A stretch of 64,000 nucleotides of DNA from Nocardia mangyaensis (GCF_001886715.1 NZ_CP018082.1:310001-374000), one strand, 5' to 3'. Positions 29,342-39,453 are shown, numbered from the stretch's first letter. Numbers and translations are program-made. Notes: generated from the letters alone by a model not told the origin.

Positions 29342-30883
29342 CTACAGGGCGCGGATGGAGCTGAAGATGCGCTTGGCGGTGGCGGCGTCGACGGCGTCGG
29401 GGACGCCGGTGTCGGCCACCATGACCATGACGAAGCTGCCGTCCTTGGCGCCCTTGAAGGCGTAGGTGTAGATGGAGTAGGTGGCGGCGCAGCCGGGCTC
29501 CGGGTCGGGGACGGTGCCGGTGGTCTCGGTGAACATCCCGCTGATCGTGCCGTCCATGGAGCGCAGCGGCTCGGCGGGCTGGGGGGTGCCAGTGGAGCCG
29601 CCGTAGGCCAGTGGCGCGGTCTTGGTGCCGAGTTCGGCGCCCGCCTCGGCGTGGTCGCTGAGCTTGGAACCGGTGAGCAGGGAGACCGTGCGGGTGGAAC
29701 CGGGGCAGTAGTCGCGACCGTCGGAGGCATAGCCCTTGCCGATGACGGAGTCACCCGGTGGCTCGCCGAAACCACCGATGGTCGATTCGGTGGCGACGTT
29801 CCAGCTCGGCGGCACGTCGTAAGCGGCGCCGCGGTCGGGGGAGGCCACCACCTGGTAGCCCTCGATGAGCGGCTCCTGGCCGGCGGCGGCGCCGGTCGGC
29901 GTGGTCGTGGTCGCCGTCGGCGCGGACGTCGGTGACGGCGCCGGGGTGGTGCTCAAGGCACTCACCATTGACGGGGTGGCGCTCGCGCCGGCGGCGGTGT
30001 CCGGCGCGTCGTCGCTGCGGCTCACGGCGACCGCGGTGAGTGCGGTGCCACCGATCAGGACGGCGGCGATGCCCACCGCGACCCAGATCCCGGCCTTTCC
30101 ACCGGATTTCGGTGGTCCCGGCGGGTACGCCTGACCGAAGGACTGCGCGCCGCCGTGTTCGAGCGCCGGAATCTCGCCGTACTGCTGGTGCGGTGGTTGC
30201 TGAGTGGGCGGCTGTTGCCAGGCGGGTGCGCCGAACATCGCCGGACTGGGCTGGCCCCACGGCTGGCCTGGATTCGGTTGTCCCGCTGCCGGATTCCACT
30301 GCTGGCCCGGATTCCACTGCGGCGGCGCGCCCCACGGCTGCTGGCCGCCTGCCCACTGCTGGTTCGGATCCGACTGCCCGGCAACCGGATTCGAACCGGG
30401 CCACTGCGCGGCCGGGTTGCGCAGTTGGGTCGGGTCGGCCTGGCCGGGTTGCCACGGCTGGCCTACCGGCGGATTCGTTCCCGGCCATGGTGCGGCGGGG
30501 CTGCGCAGCTGGGTCGGATCGGCCTGCTGGTCACCCGAGGGATTCGCCGTGGGCTGACGCAGCTGGGTGGGGTCCGCCTGCTGGGCGGCAGTGCGATGGT
30601 CCTGCGGTCCAGCGGGCGACCACGACGCCTGTGGCTGGTCGGGCGACCATTGCGTGGCGTCGGGCAAACCGGGCGGCGGACCCGACCCCTCCCAGCTCAG
30701 GCCCGGTGGCAGCCCGGCACCACCGGGCTGCCACACGGCCGTCGGGTCGGGTGCGTCCGGATTCTGCTGTCCCGCGGCGGAACCGTCCGGCGGACGCTGC
30801 CATGGGTCGTCGGGCTGGTTCGGCGCGCCGAATCCGCCGAACATGGTCGGGTCGTTGCGCCGGTCGTCGGATCCACTGCTCAC
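29342..30883 (-). CDS. Pro/Gln-rich membrane-anchored protein
   Basis: 513 residues. Residues 1-255 are disordered, with repeats of ADPTQLR(N/S/Q)PAAxWPG. One membrane span (AGIWVAVGIAAVLIGGTALT) follows near 270, then a Thr/Ser/Pro linker and a 170-residue extracytoplasmic domain with two cysteines (RDYCPGST, EPGCAATYS) and the ending VDAATAKRIFSSI, resembling mycobacterial 'DUF/lipoprotein LpqN-like' sensor domains. GTG 30883 follows AGGGGA. Function unknown; probably envelope-associated. Confidence 0.8.
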   Translation of the reverse strand: MSSGSDDRRNDPTMFGGFGAPNQPDDPWQRPPDGSAAGQQNPDAPDPTAVWQPGGAGLPPGLSWEGSGPPPGLPDATQWSPDQPQASWSPAGPQDHRTAAQQADPTQLRQPTANPSGDQQADPTQLRSPAAPWPGTNPPVGQPWQPGQADPTQLRNPAAQWPGSNPVAGQSDPNQQWAGGQQPWGAPPQWNPGQQWNPAAGQPNPGQPWGQPSPAMFGAPAWQQPPTQQPPHQQYGEIPALEHGGAQSFGQAYPPGPPKSGGKAGIWVAVGIAAVLIGGTALTAVAVSRSDDAPDTAAGASATPSMVSALSTTPAPSPTSAPTATTTTPTGAAAGQEPLIEGYQVVASPDRGAAYDVPPSWNVATESTIGGFGEPPGDSVIGKGYASDGRDYCPGSTRTVSLLTGSKLSDHAEAGAELGTKTAPLAYGGSTGTPQPAEPLRSMDGTISGMFTETTGTVPDPEPGCAATYSIYTYAFKGAKDGSFVMVMVADTGVPDAVDAATAKRIFSSIRAL

Positions 30884-30921
30884 GGTCGTCCCCTAGTGAC
30901 TGAAAGTCGTTCGGGGCGACC

Positions 30922-31884
30922 TTAGCGGGCGACGGCCTGCGAGGTGGAAATGCCATGGCCGGTGTCGGCGGAGGGACGCTTGGGCGGTGCGCCGACCAGG
31001 GTCAGCAAGGTCGCCTCCGGGCGGCAGCAGAAGCGGTACGGCGCCCACGGCGAGGTGCCGATGCCCGCCGAGACGTGCAACTGAGTGTGCGCGCCCCATT
31101 GGGAGGCGCCCTTCACCCGGGACTTGTCGATGCCGCAATTGGTCACCAGCGCGCCGTAGCCCGGCACGACCAGCTGACCGCCATGGGTGTGCCCGGCCAG
31201 CACCAGGTCGTAGCCGTCCTCGGCGAACCGGTCGAGCACCCGCGGCTCGGGCGAGTGGGTCACGCCGATGCTCAGCTGTGCCAGCTGGTTCGGCGCGCCT
31301 GCCACGGTGTCGTAGCGATCGCGCTGCAGGTGCGGGTCGTCGACGCCTGCGCTGGCGATGCGGATACCAGCGACTTCGAGGTCGCGACGGGTGTGGGTCA
31401 GATCCAGCCAACCGCGCTCGGTGAACGCGGCGCGCAGATCTTTCCAGGGCAGCGGATCGCCGTACACGCGGCGATGATCTTTCTTGAAATACTTCAGCGG
31501 ATTCTTCGGCACCGGCGCGAAATAATCGTTCGAACCGAACACGAACAAGCCGGGACGAGCCAGCAGCGCACCGAGGGATTGCACAACGGCGGGCACGGCC
31601 TTCTGATGCGAAAGATTGTCGCCGGTATTCACGACCAGGTCGGGTTCGAGCCGATCGAGTTCGCGCAGCCACTGCTGTTTGAGCTGCTGCCCCGGCATCA
31701 TGTGTAGGTCGCTGATGTGCAGAATGCGCAGCGTGGGCGAGCCGGGCGCGAGCACCGGCATCGTCGCTTCGCGCAGGACGAACGCGTTCCGTTCGATCAG
31801 CGTGGCGTAGCCGATGCCTGCGGCGGCGGCCCCGGCGGCTCCCAACGCGGTTCGGCGGACAGCGGACGTCGAGATAACGGGCAT
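30922..31884 (-). CDS. Metallophosphoesterase
   Basis: 320 residues. A Tat-like or anchor N-terminus (SAVRRTALGAAGAAAAGIGY) precedes the calcineurin-like fold: ISDLHMMPG, NTGDNL, FGSND, GVTHSP and AGHTHGGQ are the metal ligands. The ATG at 31884 is chosen by the match to homologues starting just before the signal; the longer frame to 32163 lacks support. Homologues precede ponA2 in mycobacteria (Rv3683), suggesting a cell-wall link. Confidence 0.9.
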   Translation of the reverse strand: MPVISTSAVRRTALGAAGAAAAGIGYATLIERNAFVLREATMPVLAPGSPTLRILHISDLHMMPGQQLKQQWLRELDRLEPDLVVNTGDNLSHQKAVPAVVQSLGALLARPGLFVFGSNDYFAPVPKNPLKYFKKDHRRVYGDPLPWKDLRAAFTERGWLDLTHTRRDLEVAGIRIASAGVDDPHLQRDRYDTVAGAPNQLAQLSIGVTHSPEPRVLDRFAEDGYDLVLAGHTHGGQLVVPGYGALVTNCGIDKSRVKGASQWGAHTQLHVSAGIGTSPWAPYRFCCRPEATLLTLVGAPPKRPSADTGHGISTSQAVAR

Positions 31885-32028
31885 TTGCCCAGCATAGGCG
31901 ACCCCCTCCCGGATCGGCGCGTGTGTTTCCGCACAAAGGATACGAATTTCTCGGCGACCGGGCGCGAATTGGGCACTGCGATGAAAATGTGATGGGACTC
32001 CAGACGGCGAACAGCTACCGTGAGGCGC

Positions 32029-32493
32029 ATGTCGGAACTGAAATCGCAGCTGCGTGCGGATATGACCGCCGCGTTGAAAGCCAAGGACACCCTGCGTCTG
32101 TCGACCTTGCGGATGGTGCTCGCCGCGATCCAGAACGCGGAGACCTCGGGAACGCAGGCGCACGATCTCTCCGACGCCGAAGTCGTCGCCGTGTTGCAGA
32201 AGGAAGCCAAGAAGCGCAACGAGGCCGCCGTCATCTACGAGCAGAACGGGCGTGGCGAACTGGCGGCGAACGAGCGCGCGGAGGAAGAGGTCATCGAGGA
32301 CTACCTGCCCACCCAGCTGAGTGAGGCAGAGGTGGCCCAGGTGGCCGACACCGCGATCGCTCAGGTCGCCGAGGAGATCGGCGAACGGCCGGGGATGCGG
32401 CAGATGGGTCAGGTCATGAAGGCGGCGACCGCGATCGCCCAGGGCAAGGCCGACGGGTCGCGGCTCTCGGCCGCGGTCAAAGCCCGGCTCTGA
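32029..32493 (+). CDS. GatB/YqeY domain protein
   Basis: 154 residues, the whole YqeY domain: ELKSQLRADMTAALKAKD, LRMVLAAIQNAE and DYLPTQLSEAEV, ending KADGSRLSAAVKARL. Related to the tRNA-binding tail of GatB; function as a single protein is unknown. It ends at a terminator shared with ponA2. Confidence 0.93.
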   Translation: MSELKSQLRADMTAALKAKDTLRLSTLRMVLAAIQNAETSGTQAHDLSDAEVVAVLQKEAKKRNEAAVIYEQNGRGELAANERAEEEVIEDYLPTQLSEAEVAQVADTAIAQVAEEIGERPGMRQMGQVMKAATAIAQGKADGSRLSAAVKARL

Positions 32494-32498
32494 CCGAT

Positions 32499-32541
32499 AC
32501 GACGAAGGGCCGCCGTCGGATCGACGGCGGCCCTTCGTCGT
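32499..32541. terminator. Bidirectional terminator between YqeY and ponA2
   Basis: A perfect 20-bp stem (32499-32518/32522-32541) with a 3-nt loop, serving both convergent genes. Confidence 0.92.
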
Positions 32542-32545
32542 GTGT

Positions 32546-34921
32546 TCAGCGTGGCACCGGAATGGGGATCGGTGGCAGTCGCGGAATCTGTGGCAGACCG
32601 GGGATCGCCGGCGGCGGGGCCGATGGCTCCGCCGGTGGGGTGGTGGGCGCGGGGACTCGGACGGTGCCGTCGCTGATGTAGATCGTGACGACCGAACCAG
32701 GAATGGCCGCGCCGTTGGGCGAACTGCCCATCACCGTGCCCTTGGGCTGGGACCCCGAACTGGTCACCGAGGTCACCTGGAAGCCGGCGCCGGTCAGGAT
32801 CGAGGTGGCCTCGCCCTGCGACTTGCCCGCGACATCGGGAACCTGGGAGTTGTTCGCGCCGCGCACGTACTTGTCGTCGACCGGGGGCAGGCTCGGCGGC
32901 GGATAGTTGCCGAGCACGGGCATGATCGCGTTGAACCAGGTGCGCGCGGGCTCGTTACCGCCGAACAGGCTACCGCTGCCACAGCTGCGCAGCGGGAACG
33001 AGCAGATCTCGCCGGGGGTCGGGCTGTCGCCGTAGACGTAGACCGCCGAGGCGAGGCTGTTGGTGAAGCCGAGGAACGCCGAGGAGTAGTGCGCCTCGGT
33101 GGTTCCGGTCTTGCCCGACATCGGTGCCGACCAGCCCGCCGACTGGGCCGCGGCCGTCGCGGTGCCGCTGGTGTCGTCCTTGCTCATCGCGTTGGCGAGG
33201 GTGTTGGCCAGGCCGGGATCGACCACCTGCTCGCACGCCTGCTGGGTGAGCGGGACATTCTTGCCGTGCCGGTCGACGACCTCGTGGATCGGCGACGGCG
33301 GGCACCACTTGCCGCCCGAGGCCAGGGTGGCGGCCACGTTGGACAGCTCGAGCGCGTTGATCGCGAACGGGCCGAGGGTGAACGAGCCCATGTTGTTGTT
33401 CTTGATGTGCTCGGCCAGGCTGGCGTCGCCGTAGCCCGAGGTCTTCGGCCGGGTGTAGGACCGCATGCCGAGTCGCACCGACATGTCCACCGCGGCCTCG
33501 ACGCCGACGTCCTGGATCATCTTGACGAAGGTGGTGTTGGGCGAGGTGGCCAGCGCGTCGGTCACCGACATCGATCCCGGATAGGCGCCCGCGTTCGAGA
33601 CACACCAGGCGTCGGCGGGGCAGCCGGGCGAGTTCGAGTAACCCATGCCGCGCGCGGCGTAGGTGCCCGGCACGTCGAGCTGTGCGGCGATGCCGAGGCC
33701 CTTCTCCATCGCGGCGGCGGTGGTGAACAGCTTGAAGATCGAGCCGGCGCCGTGTCCGGCCATCATGTACGGCTGGCCGAGCAGGGTCTCGTTGGCGTCG
33801 CGATCGAGGCCGTAGGTGCGGCTCGACGCCATCGCGAGTACCGGGTGGGCGTCCTGGCCGGGGCCGATCACCGACATGACCTCGGCGATGTCGTCGAGGT
33901 TGGGATCGGCGAACTCGTTCACCGACCGCTTCACCGATGCCTGCAGGGCGGGGTCGAGGGTGGTCTTGATCAGGTAGCCGCCCTTGTCGACCTGCTCGCG
34001 GCTGATCCCGGCCTCGGCCAGATACTGCAGCGCGTAGTCGCAGAAGAAGCCCTTGTCGTCGGCGGCGATGCAGCCGCGCGGCAGGCCCTTGGGCTTGGGC
34101 AGCACGCCGAGCGGTTCCTCCTTGGCCTTGCGGAACTCCTCGGCGCGGTGCGGGATGTTCTGGATCAGGGTGTCGAGGACGGTGTTGCGCCGGTCGGTGA
34201 CGCCCTTCTCGTTGGTGTAGGGGTTCAGCTTGGAGCTGGACTGCACCATGCCGGCCAGCATCGCCGACTGGGTCATCGTCAGCTCGGCCGCGTCGACGCC
34301 GAAGTAGGTCTGCGCGGCGTCCTGGATGCCATAGGAACTGTTGCCGAAGGGCACCAGATTCAGATAGCGGGTGAGGATCTCGTCCTTGCTGAGCTCGCGG
34401 TCGAGCGTGAGCGCCATCCGGATCTCGCGCAGCTTGCGGGCCGGGGTGGTCTCGATCGCGGCGCGGCGCTCGGCGTCGGTCTTGGCGACGACGAGCAGGT
34501 TGAAGTTCTTCACGTACTGCTGGTCGAGCGTGGACGCGCCCTGCTGCACTTCCCCGGAGGAGGTGTTGGTCAGGAACGCGCGCAGCGTGCCCTGCCAGTC
34601 GACGCCCTTGTGGTCGGCGAAGCGCTTGTCCTCGATGGACACGATCGCCAGCTTCATGTTGTTGGAGATGCGATCGCTCTCGACTTCGAAGCGTCGCTGC
34701 TCGTAGAGCCAGGCGATGGGCGCGCCACTCGCGTCGACCATGGTCGACACGGCGGGGACCGTGCCCTCCACCAGTTCGGCGGACACATTGTCGACGGCGT
34801 CGGCGGCTCGGTTGGAGATGAACCCGAAACCACCGGCCAGAGGGAACAACAACCCAGCGACGAGCACGGCGGCGAGCGCGCAGCTGCCAGCCAGTCTCCC
34901 GAGCGTGTGAGTGATCGGCAC
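32546..34921 (-). CDS. ponA2: Bifunctional penicillin-binding protein PonA2
   Basis: 791 residues. One N-terminal membrane span, then the glycosyltransferase domain (catalytic Glu near 97 in SIEDKRF; QGASTLDQQ), the transpeptidase domain (SIFK near 392, SPN, KTGT near 602), a PASTA domain (about 690-755) and a Pro-rich tail. It polymerises and cross-links peptidoglycan outside the membrane. Divergent from whiB4, as in mycobacteria. Confidence 0.96.
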   Translation of the reverse strand: MPITHTLGRLAGSCALAAVLVAGLLFPLAGGFGFISNRAADAVDNVSAELVEGTVPAVSTMVDASGAPIAWLYEQRRFEVESDRISNNMKLAIVSIEDKRFADHKGVDWQGTLRAFLTNTSSGEVQQGASTLDQQYVKNFNLLVVAKTDAERRAAIETTPARKLREIRMALTLDRELSKDEILTRYLNLVPFGNSSYGIQDAAQTYFGVDAAELTMTQSAMLAGMVQSSSKLNPYTNEKGVTDRRNTVLDTLIQNIPHRAEEFRKAKEEPLGVLPKPKGLPRGCIAADDKGFFCDYALQYLAEAGISREQVDKGGYLIKTTLDPALQASVKRSVNEFADPNLDDIAEVMSVIGPGQDAHPVLAMASSRTYGLDRDANETLLGQPYMMAGHGAGSIFKLFTTAAAMEKGLGIAAQLDVPGTYAARGMGYSNSPGCPADAWCVSNAGAYPGSMSVTDALATSPNTTFVKMIQDVGVEAAVDMSVRLGMRSYTRPKTSGYGDASLAEHIKNNNMGSFTLGPFAINALELSNVAATLASGGKWCPPSPIHEVVDRHGKNVPLTQQACEQVVDPGLANTLANAMSKDDTSGTATAAAQSAGWSAPMSGKTGTTEAHYSSAFLGFTNSLASAVYVYGDSPTPGEICSFPLRSCGSGSLFGGNEPARTWFNAIMPVLGNYPPPSLPPVDDKYVRGANNSQVPDVAGKSQGEATSILTGAGFQVTSVTSSGSQPKGTVMGSSPNGAAIPGSVVTIYISDGTVRVPAPTTPPAEPSAPPPAIPGLPQIPRLPPIPIPVPR

Positions 34922-35127
34922 GAGCCCAGCCTAAAGGGTGGCGTGTCGGTGTTCACTGCTGTGCCGCTCGACGGGTGATGTCCGGTCGGTGCCAGGGGGG
35001 TTGCTCGGGCGTGTCAACAAAATGATCACATCGGCGTGTCGCGACCGGCCACGCCGGTGAACAGCGCGACTGCCCGTCTGATCGCGGATTTGAATGGACG
35101 GCCGTACCAAAAAATCGGGGGGCGGTC

Positions 35128-35157
35128 TTGCGCAAGCGCCATACCTTTACCTAGATT
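35128..35157 (+). promoter_or_regulatory. whiB4 promoter
   Basis: TTGCGC (35128-35133), 18 bp, then TAGATT (35152-35157). The mRNA leader would be about 130 nt. The ponA2-whiB4 gap (34922-35294) holds no gene. Confidence 0.5.
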
Positions 35158-35294
35158 GAGAACCCAGTGTGATAGAGCTAACACTCAAAGTGGAATGTGG
35201 TGCGGACCGCAGCGGTAGTTGGGTTGCTGTGAATCCGTGCTCGCGATTCTGGAGCGCCGCACAACGGTGTTCGGACTGCAAAGGGGCACATCAA

Positions 35295-35618
35295 ATGCAC
35301 ATCACAACCCCCATCGCTCGACTGGATGTAGAGCAGGCCGAGGCAAGGATCGCTTGGGTTGCCCAGGCGCGATGCAAAGAAGTGGACCCTGATCAGCTGT
35401 TCGTTCGCGGCGCGGCCCAGCGCAAGGCGGCAACCATCTGCCGTCACTGCCCGGTACTGATGCAGTGCGGCGCCGACGCGCTCGACAACCGGGTGGAGTT
35501 CGGCGTGTGGGGCGGGATGACCGAGCGACAGCGACGTGCCCTGCTCAAGCAGCATCCCGACGTGACGTCGTGGGCCGACTTCTTCCAGGCCCAGCGGCAG
35601 CATCAGGTGGCCATCTAG
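35295..35618 (+). CDS. whiB4: WhiB4-type iron-sulfur redox regulator
   Basis: 107 residues. The four cluster cysteines are C27, C49, C52 and C58 in ARCKEV and CRHCPVLMQC. GVWGGMTERQRR is the WhiB DNA/sigma-binding signature. RKAATICRHCPV and DNRVEFGVWGG match mycobacterial WhiB4, an O2/NO-sensing regulator of oxidative-stress genes. ATG 35295 starts the conserved protein; the longer reading from 35169 is not supported. Confidence 0.95.
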   Translation: MHITTPIARLDVEQAEARIAWVAQARCKEVDPDQLFVRGAAQRKAATICRHCPVLMQCGADALDNRVEFGVWGGMTERQRRALLKQHPDVTSWADFFQAQRQHQVAI

Positions 35619-35644
35619 CAGTCGAGACCGGACCGTTATCACAC

Positions 35645-35683
35645 ACGGCGCCGAGACCGCGGGGTTTGCGGAATCGGCGCCGT
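35645..35683 (+). terminator. whiB4 terminator
   Basis: ACGGCGCCGA (35645-35654) pairs perfectly with TCGGCGCCGT (35674-35683). Confidence 0.75.
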
Positions 35684-35730
35684 CGGCCGGTGTTACGGGG
35701 TTGTGAGCTATAGCCGAATTGCCTGAATTG

Positions 35731-36867
35731 TCAGGCGGAGGCGGGTGGCTTGCCCGCCAGCTGGTCACCGACCGCGCGCAGGGCGTCGAGGTCGGAGACC
35801 TCGAACGGCAAGGCGGTGACGGAGACGATCGGCACCCGGGGATGTGCGCCGGTGAAGCGATGCAGCAGCCGCTGTTCGCGCTTGGCCGTCGCCACCCGCT
35901 CCGCGTGGATGCGCAGCACCGCGGCGGTGCGCGGATCGGAGTCGGCCAACTGGTCGGCCGCGGTCAGCGCGCGCTCACCGGACAGTCCCGACAGCGCGGG
36001 GTGCGTCCGGTTGAGTACCAGCCCGGCCAGCGGCATCTGCTCGGTGGAGAGCCGGTCGACGAAGAACGAGGCCTCCCGCAGCGCGTCCGGTTCGGGCGCG
36101 GCGACGACGAAGAAATGGGTGCCCGGCTTGGACAGCATCGCGAAGGTGCGTTCGGCGCGATCCTGGAATCCGCCGAACAGCGACTCCAGCGACTGCAGGA
36201 AGGTCGAGGCGTCCTTGAGCATCTGCCCGCCGACGATGGTCGAGACGCCACGCATCGCCAGGCTCATCGCGCCGGTCACGAACCGTCCGACACCGCGACC
36301 GGGCGCCATGATCAGCCGGATCATCTTGCCGTTGAGGAAGGTGCCGAGGCGTTTGGGGGCGTCGAGGAAGTCCAGCGCGTTGCGCGAGGGGGGCGTGTCG
36401 ACGACGATCAGGTCCCACTCCTTGCGCGCGGCCAGCTGGCCGAGCTTCTCCATCGCCATGTACTCCTGCGTGCCGCCGAACGAGGACGCCACCGTCTGAT
36501 AGATCGGGTTGGCGAAGATCTGCTCGGCCTTGTCGGGAGTGGTGTGTTCGAGCACCATGTCGTCGAAGGTGCGGCGCATGTTCAGCATCATGGCGTGCAG
36601 CTCGCCGGGGACCTCGGGACCCAGTTCCACCCGCTGCGGAGTGTTGTCCAGATCGGCGACACCCAGCGACTGGGCCAGCCTGCGGGCCGGGTCGATGGTC
36701 AGCACGACCACCTTGCGACCCGCTTCGGCGGCCCGTAGCGCGATCGAGGCCGCGGTGGTGGTCTTGCCGACACCGCCCGAACCGCAGCAGACGATGACCC
36801 TGGCCAACGGGTCGGCGATGATCTGCGAAACATCCAGCGCCGGCGGGGTGGTCACTTGCTCGCTCAT
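35731..36867 (-). CDS. ArsA/GET3-like ATPase, second of pair (Rv3680-like)
   Basis: 378 residues. The P-loop [14 protein letters not shown] near residue 28 is the anion-pump ATPase form; [14 protein letters not shown] is the switch region. It overlaps the upstream ATPase gene by ATGA. The M. tuberculosis pair Rv3679/Rv3680 forms a complex needed to resist reactive species formed during glycerol metabolism; the same partnership is likely here. Confidence 0.93.
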   Translation of the reverse strand: MSEQVTTPPALDVSQIIADPLARVIVCCGSGGVGKTTTAASIALRAAEAGRKVVVLTIDPARRLAQSLGVADLDNTPQRVELGPEVPGELHAMMLNMRRTFDDMVLEHTTPDKAEQIFANPIYQTVASSFGGTQEYMAMEKLGQLAARKEWDLIVVDTPPSRNALDFLDAPKRLGTFLNGKMIRLIMAPGRGVGRFVTGAMSLAMRGVSTIVGGQMLKDASTFLQSLESLFGGFQDRAERTFAMLSKPGTHFFVVAAPEPDALREASFFVDRLSTEQMPLAGLVLNRTHPALSGLSGERALTAADQLADSDPRTAAVLRIHAERVATAKREQRLLHRFTGAHPRVPIVSVTALPFEVSDLDALRAVGDQLAGKPPASA

Positions 36868-37901
36868 CGCACTCCCTGCGCGGATAGCTGTTCGGCCAGT
36901 TCGTACAGGCCGCCGAGGTCCATGCCCTCGTTGAGCGCGGGCAACGACAACTGGGGGACATCGATGCGCGCCAGTTCGGCGGCGCTGGCGTCCTGGGCGG
37001 TCAGCGCAGTGGCGTGGTCGACAGCCTCGGCGATCAGGCCGTCGAAGTCCGGGTCGGGCAGGGTGATCCCGGCCTCGGCCAGGCTCGCGGCGATGGCGGT
37101 GGTGTCGAGGTCACCGGCCACGGCCGCCGCGCGATCTTCAGGGGTGAGTTGCCCGATGGCCGCCCGGTTGACGATCACCGTGCCGATCCGCAGATCGTTG
37201 GCGGTGAGCTCGGCGATCGCGTCCGCGGTCTCCTGCACCGGCAGCGCCTCGAGCAGCGTCACCAGGTGGATCATCGTCTGATCCGAGTGCAGCAGCTTGG
37301 ACACGCCCTCGGCCTGCGAGGCGATCGGGCCGCCCTTGGCGATCTCGGCCATGGCCTGGGTGACGTCGAGGAAGCCGGCGATCCGGCCGGTCGGCGGCGC
37401 GTCGACGACGATGTCGTCGAAGGCGGGCTTGCCGTCCTTGCCGGCGCGCACCACGCATTCCTTGATCTTGCCGGTGAGGATCACATCCCGCAGGCCCGGC
37501 GCGATGGTGGTGACGAACTCGATGGCGCCCATCCGGCGCATCGCCCGGCCCGCGAAGCCGAGGTTGTAGAACATGTCGAGGTATTCCAGGAAGGCGTGCT
37601 CGATGTCGAGGGCCAGCGCCATCACCTCGCCGCCGCCGTCGGCGGTCGCGATGCGCGTCTCGGTGGGTGGCAGCGGCGGCCGGTCGAACAACTGCGCGAT
37701 GGACTGGCGGCTCTCCACTTCGACCAGCAGCACCTTGCGACCACCCGCGGCGAGCGAGAGGGCCAGCGCCGCCGAAACGGTCGACTTTCCGGTGCCTCCC
37801 TTGCCGGTCACGTAGTGCAAGCGGGCCTTGGCCGCGCGCTGTGGCCATCCGGTCGACGGTTCCGGAACCGACGAAACCGGCTCTGCTGTTGGTGCTCCCA
37901 C
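36864..37901 (-). CDS. ArsA/GET3-like ATPase, first of pair (Rv3679-like)
   Basis: 345 residues. [21 protein letters not shown] near 30 is the Walker A motif, with the signature Lys of this family; [18 protein letters not shown] is the switch. Co-translated with the second ATPase. The divergent gene at 37961 lies 59 bp away. Confidence 0.93.
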   Translation of the reverse strand: MGAPTAEPVSSVPEPSTGWPQRAAKARLHYVTGKGGTGKSTVSAALALSLAAGGRKVLLVEVESRQSIAQLFDRPPLPPTETRIATADGGGEVMALALDIEHAFLEYLDMFYNLGFAGRAMRRMGAIEFVTTIAPGLRDVILTGKIKECVVRAGKDGKPAFDDIVVDAPPTGRIAGFLDVTQAMAEIAKGGPIASQAEGVSKLLHSDQTMIHLVTLLEALPVQETADAIAELTANDLRIGTVIVNRAAIGQLTPEDRAAAVAGDLDTTAIAASLAEAGITLPDPDFDGLIAEAVDHATALTAQDASAAELARIDVPQLSLPALNEGMDLGGLYELAEQLSAQGVR

Positions 37902-37948
37902 GTGGCCGAGCCTATAACCCGTTTCGCTCCGATGTTCGGGGTGCGCCC

Positions 37949-37954
37949 TAAACT
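37949..37954 (+). promoter_or_regulatory. -10 box, leaderless start of DUF4177 gene
   Basis: TAAACT ends 6 bp before ATG 37961, so transcription should begin at or next to the start codon. Confidence 0.6.
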
Positions 37955-37960
37955 CACCCC

Positions 37961-38122
37961 ATGAGTGAAGTCACCCTGTGGGAGTACGCGACCGTGCCGC
38001 TGTTGACGCACGCGACTAAGCAGATCCTCGATCAGTGGGGCGCCGACGGCTGGGAGCTGGTCACGGTGCTGCCCGGTCCGACCGGCGAGCAGCACGTCGC
38101 CTACCTGAAGCGGCAGAAGTAG
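37961..38122 (+). CDS. DUF4177 small protein
   Basis: 53 residues: MSEVTLWEYATVPLLTHATK, then QILDQWGADGWELVTVLPG, the DUF4177 pattern (ending AYLKRQK). A homologue lies at the same place in mycobacteria (Rv3678A). Function unknown. The RidA start follows 2 bp after the stop, so these genes are cotranscribed. Confidence 0.9.
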   Translation: MSEVTLWEYATVPLLTHATKQILDQWGADGWELVTVLPGPTGEQHVAYLKRQK

Positions 38123-38124
38123 CC

Positions 38125-38598
38125 GTGGCCACCGCGTGGAAGGACGCGCTCGACCGGTTGGGCGTCACCTTGCCGCCGGTCGCCGCCCCGGTCGCGGCCT
38201 ATATTCCGGCCGCGCGGACCGGTTCGCTGGTGTATACCTCCGGTCAGCTGCCCTTCGTCGATGGTGAGTTGTCGGCGGTCGGCAAGGTCGGCGCGGAGGT
38301 CGACCTGGACACGGCCAAGGAGGCCGCGCGGCTATGCGCGCTCAACGCGCTGGCCGCGGTGCACGACCTGGTCGGACTCGACCAGGTGGTCCGGGTCGTG
38401 AAGGTCGTCGGGTTCGTCGCCTCCGCGCCGGGATTCTCCGATCAGCCGATTGTGATCAACGGCGCATCGGAATTCCTGGGCGAGGTGTTCGGCGAGGCGG
38501 GCGTCCACGCGCGCTCGGCGGTGGGTGTCTCGGAGCTGCCGAAGAACACGCCCGTCGAGGTGGAATTGATCGTCGAATTGGACCAAGCAGTCGGATAG
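38125..38598 (+). CDS. RidA-family (YjgF-like) protein
   Basis: 157 residues, slightly longer than typical RidA. LVYTSGQLPFVDGEL and VYD-equivalent blocks, with PGFSDQPIVINGASEFLGEVFG and a final PVEVELIVELD, fit the YjgF/YER057c fold, which removes reactive enamine/imine intermediates. GTG 38125 is used. Confidence 0.92.
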   Translation: MATAWKDALDRLGVTLPPVAAPVAAYIPAARTGSLVYTSGQLPFVDGELSAVGKVGAEVDLDTAKEAARLCALNALAAVHDLVGLDQVVRVVKVVGFVASAPGFSDQPIVINGASEFLGEVFGEAGVHARSAVGVSELPKNTPVEVELIVELDQAVG

Positions 38599-38607
38599 GC
38601 AGCCGTC

Positions 38608-39396
38608 ATGGCACTGGAACATCCCGCGTACGGCCAGGTCAGGCAGGTCACGGCGACGGCGGCGGTGCTACTGGCCGACAATCCGTCGCAGATGACGCTG
38701 GACGGCACCAACACCTGGCTGTTGCGCGATCCCGGCAGCGACTCCTACGTCGTGGTCGATCCGGGTCCGAAGGACAAGAAGCACGTCGCCGCGATCGTCG
38801 CGGCGACCGGCGGGCGGATCGCGCTGACGCTGATCACCCACCACCATCACGATCACACCGGCGGTATCGATCACCTGGTGAAGGCCACCGGGACGCCGGT
38901 GCGGTCGGTCGATCCGGCCTACCTGCGCGGCGAGGTGACCCCGCTGGTCGACGGCGAGGTCATCGAGGCGGCGGGTGTGCCGATCACGGTGCTGGCCACC
39001 CCCGGCCACACCACCGATTCGGTGAGCTTCCTGCTCGACGACGCGGTGCTCACCGGTGACACGGTGCTCGGCGTCGGCACCACGGTGCTCGAATCGGCGC
39101 CCGGCGCGCTGGCCGCGTTCCTCGCGTCCTTGGAAACGCTGCGTGAGCTCGGTGCGGGCAAGGCACTGCTGCCCGCGCACGGTCCCGATCACCCCGACCT
39201 CGCGCCGGTCGCCGAGTACTACCTGGCGCACCGCCGGGAGCGGCTCGACCAGGTGCGGGCCGCGCTGGTCGAATTGGGCCCCGACGCCGGGGCTTTCGCG
39301 GTGGTCCGCAAGGTGTACGCCGATGTGGACAAGCGGTTGTGGCCCGCGGCGCGCAGTTCGGTGCAGGCACAGCTGGAGTACCTGCGGGCCGAGTAG
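38608..39396 (+). CDS. Metallo-beta-lactamase-fold hydrolase (LACTB2-like)
   Basis: 262 residues. THHHHDHTGG is the HxHxDH zinc motif; PGHTTDSVSF, LTGDTVLG and LPAHGP complete the metal site. The C-terminal winged-helix extension (VRKVYADVDKRLWPAARSSV) resembles LACTB2 ribonucleases and glyoxalase II-like enzymes. Third gene of the DUF4177-ridA operon. Confidence 0.93.
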   Translation: MALEHPAYGQVRQVTATAAVLLADNPSQMTLDGTNTWLLRDPGSDSYVVVDPGPKDKKHVAAIVAATGGRIALTLITHHHHDHTGGIDHLVKATGTPVRSVDPAYLRGEVTPLVDGEVIEAAGVPITVLATPGHTTDSVSFLLDDAVLTGDTVLGVGTTVLESAPGALAAFLASLETLRELGAGKALLPAHGPDHPDLAPVAEYYLAHRRERLDQVRAALVELGPDAGAFAVVRKVYADVDKRLWPAARSSVQAQLEYLRAE

Positions 39397-39408
39397 GGGC
39401 CTGAGCAT

Positions 39409-39453
39409 CAGCTGGGCGACCTCCGTGCGGTGTGCACGGAGGTCGCCCAGCTG
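39409..39453 (+). terminator. Terminator of the ridA-MBL operon
   Basis: A perfect 20-bp stem (39409-39428/39434-39453), loop 5 nt. Confidence 0.9.

Noticed and set aside
32540..34978. 812-residue plus-strand frame
   Set aside because: Antisense of ponA2.
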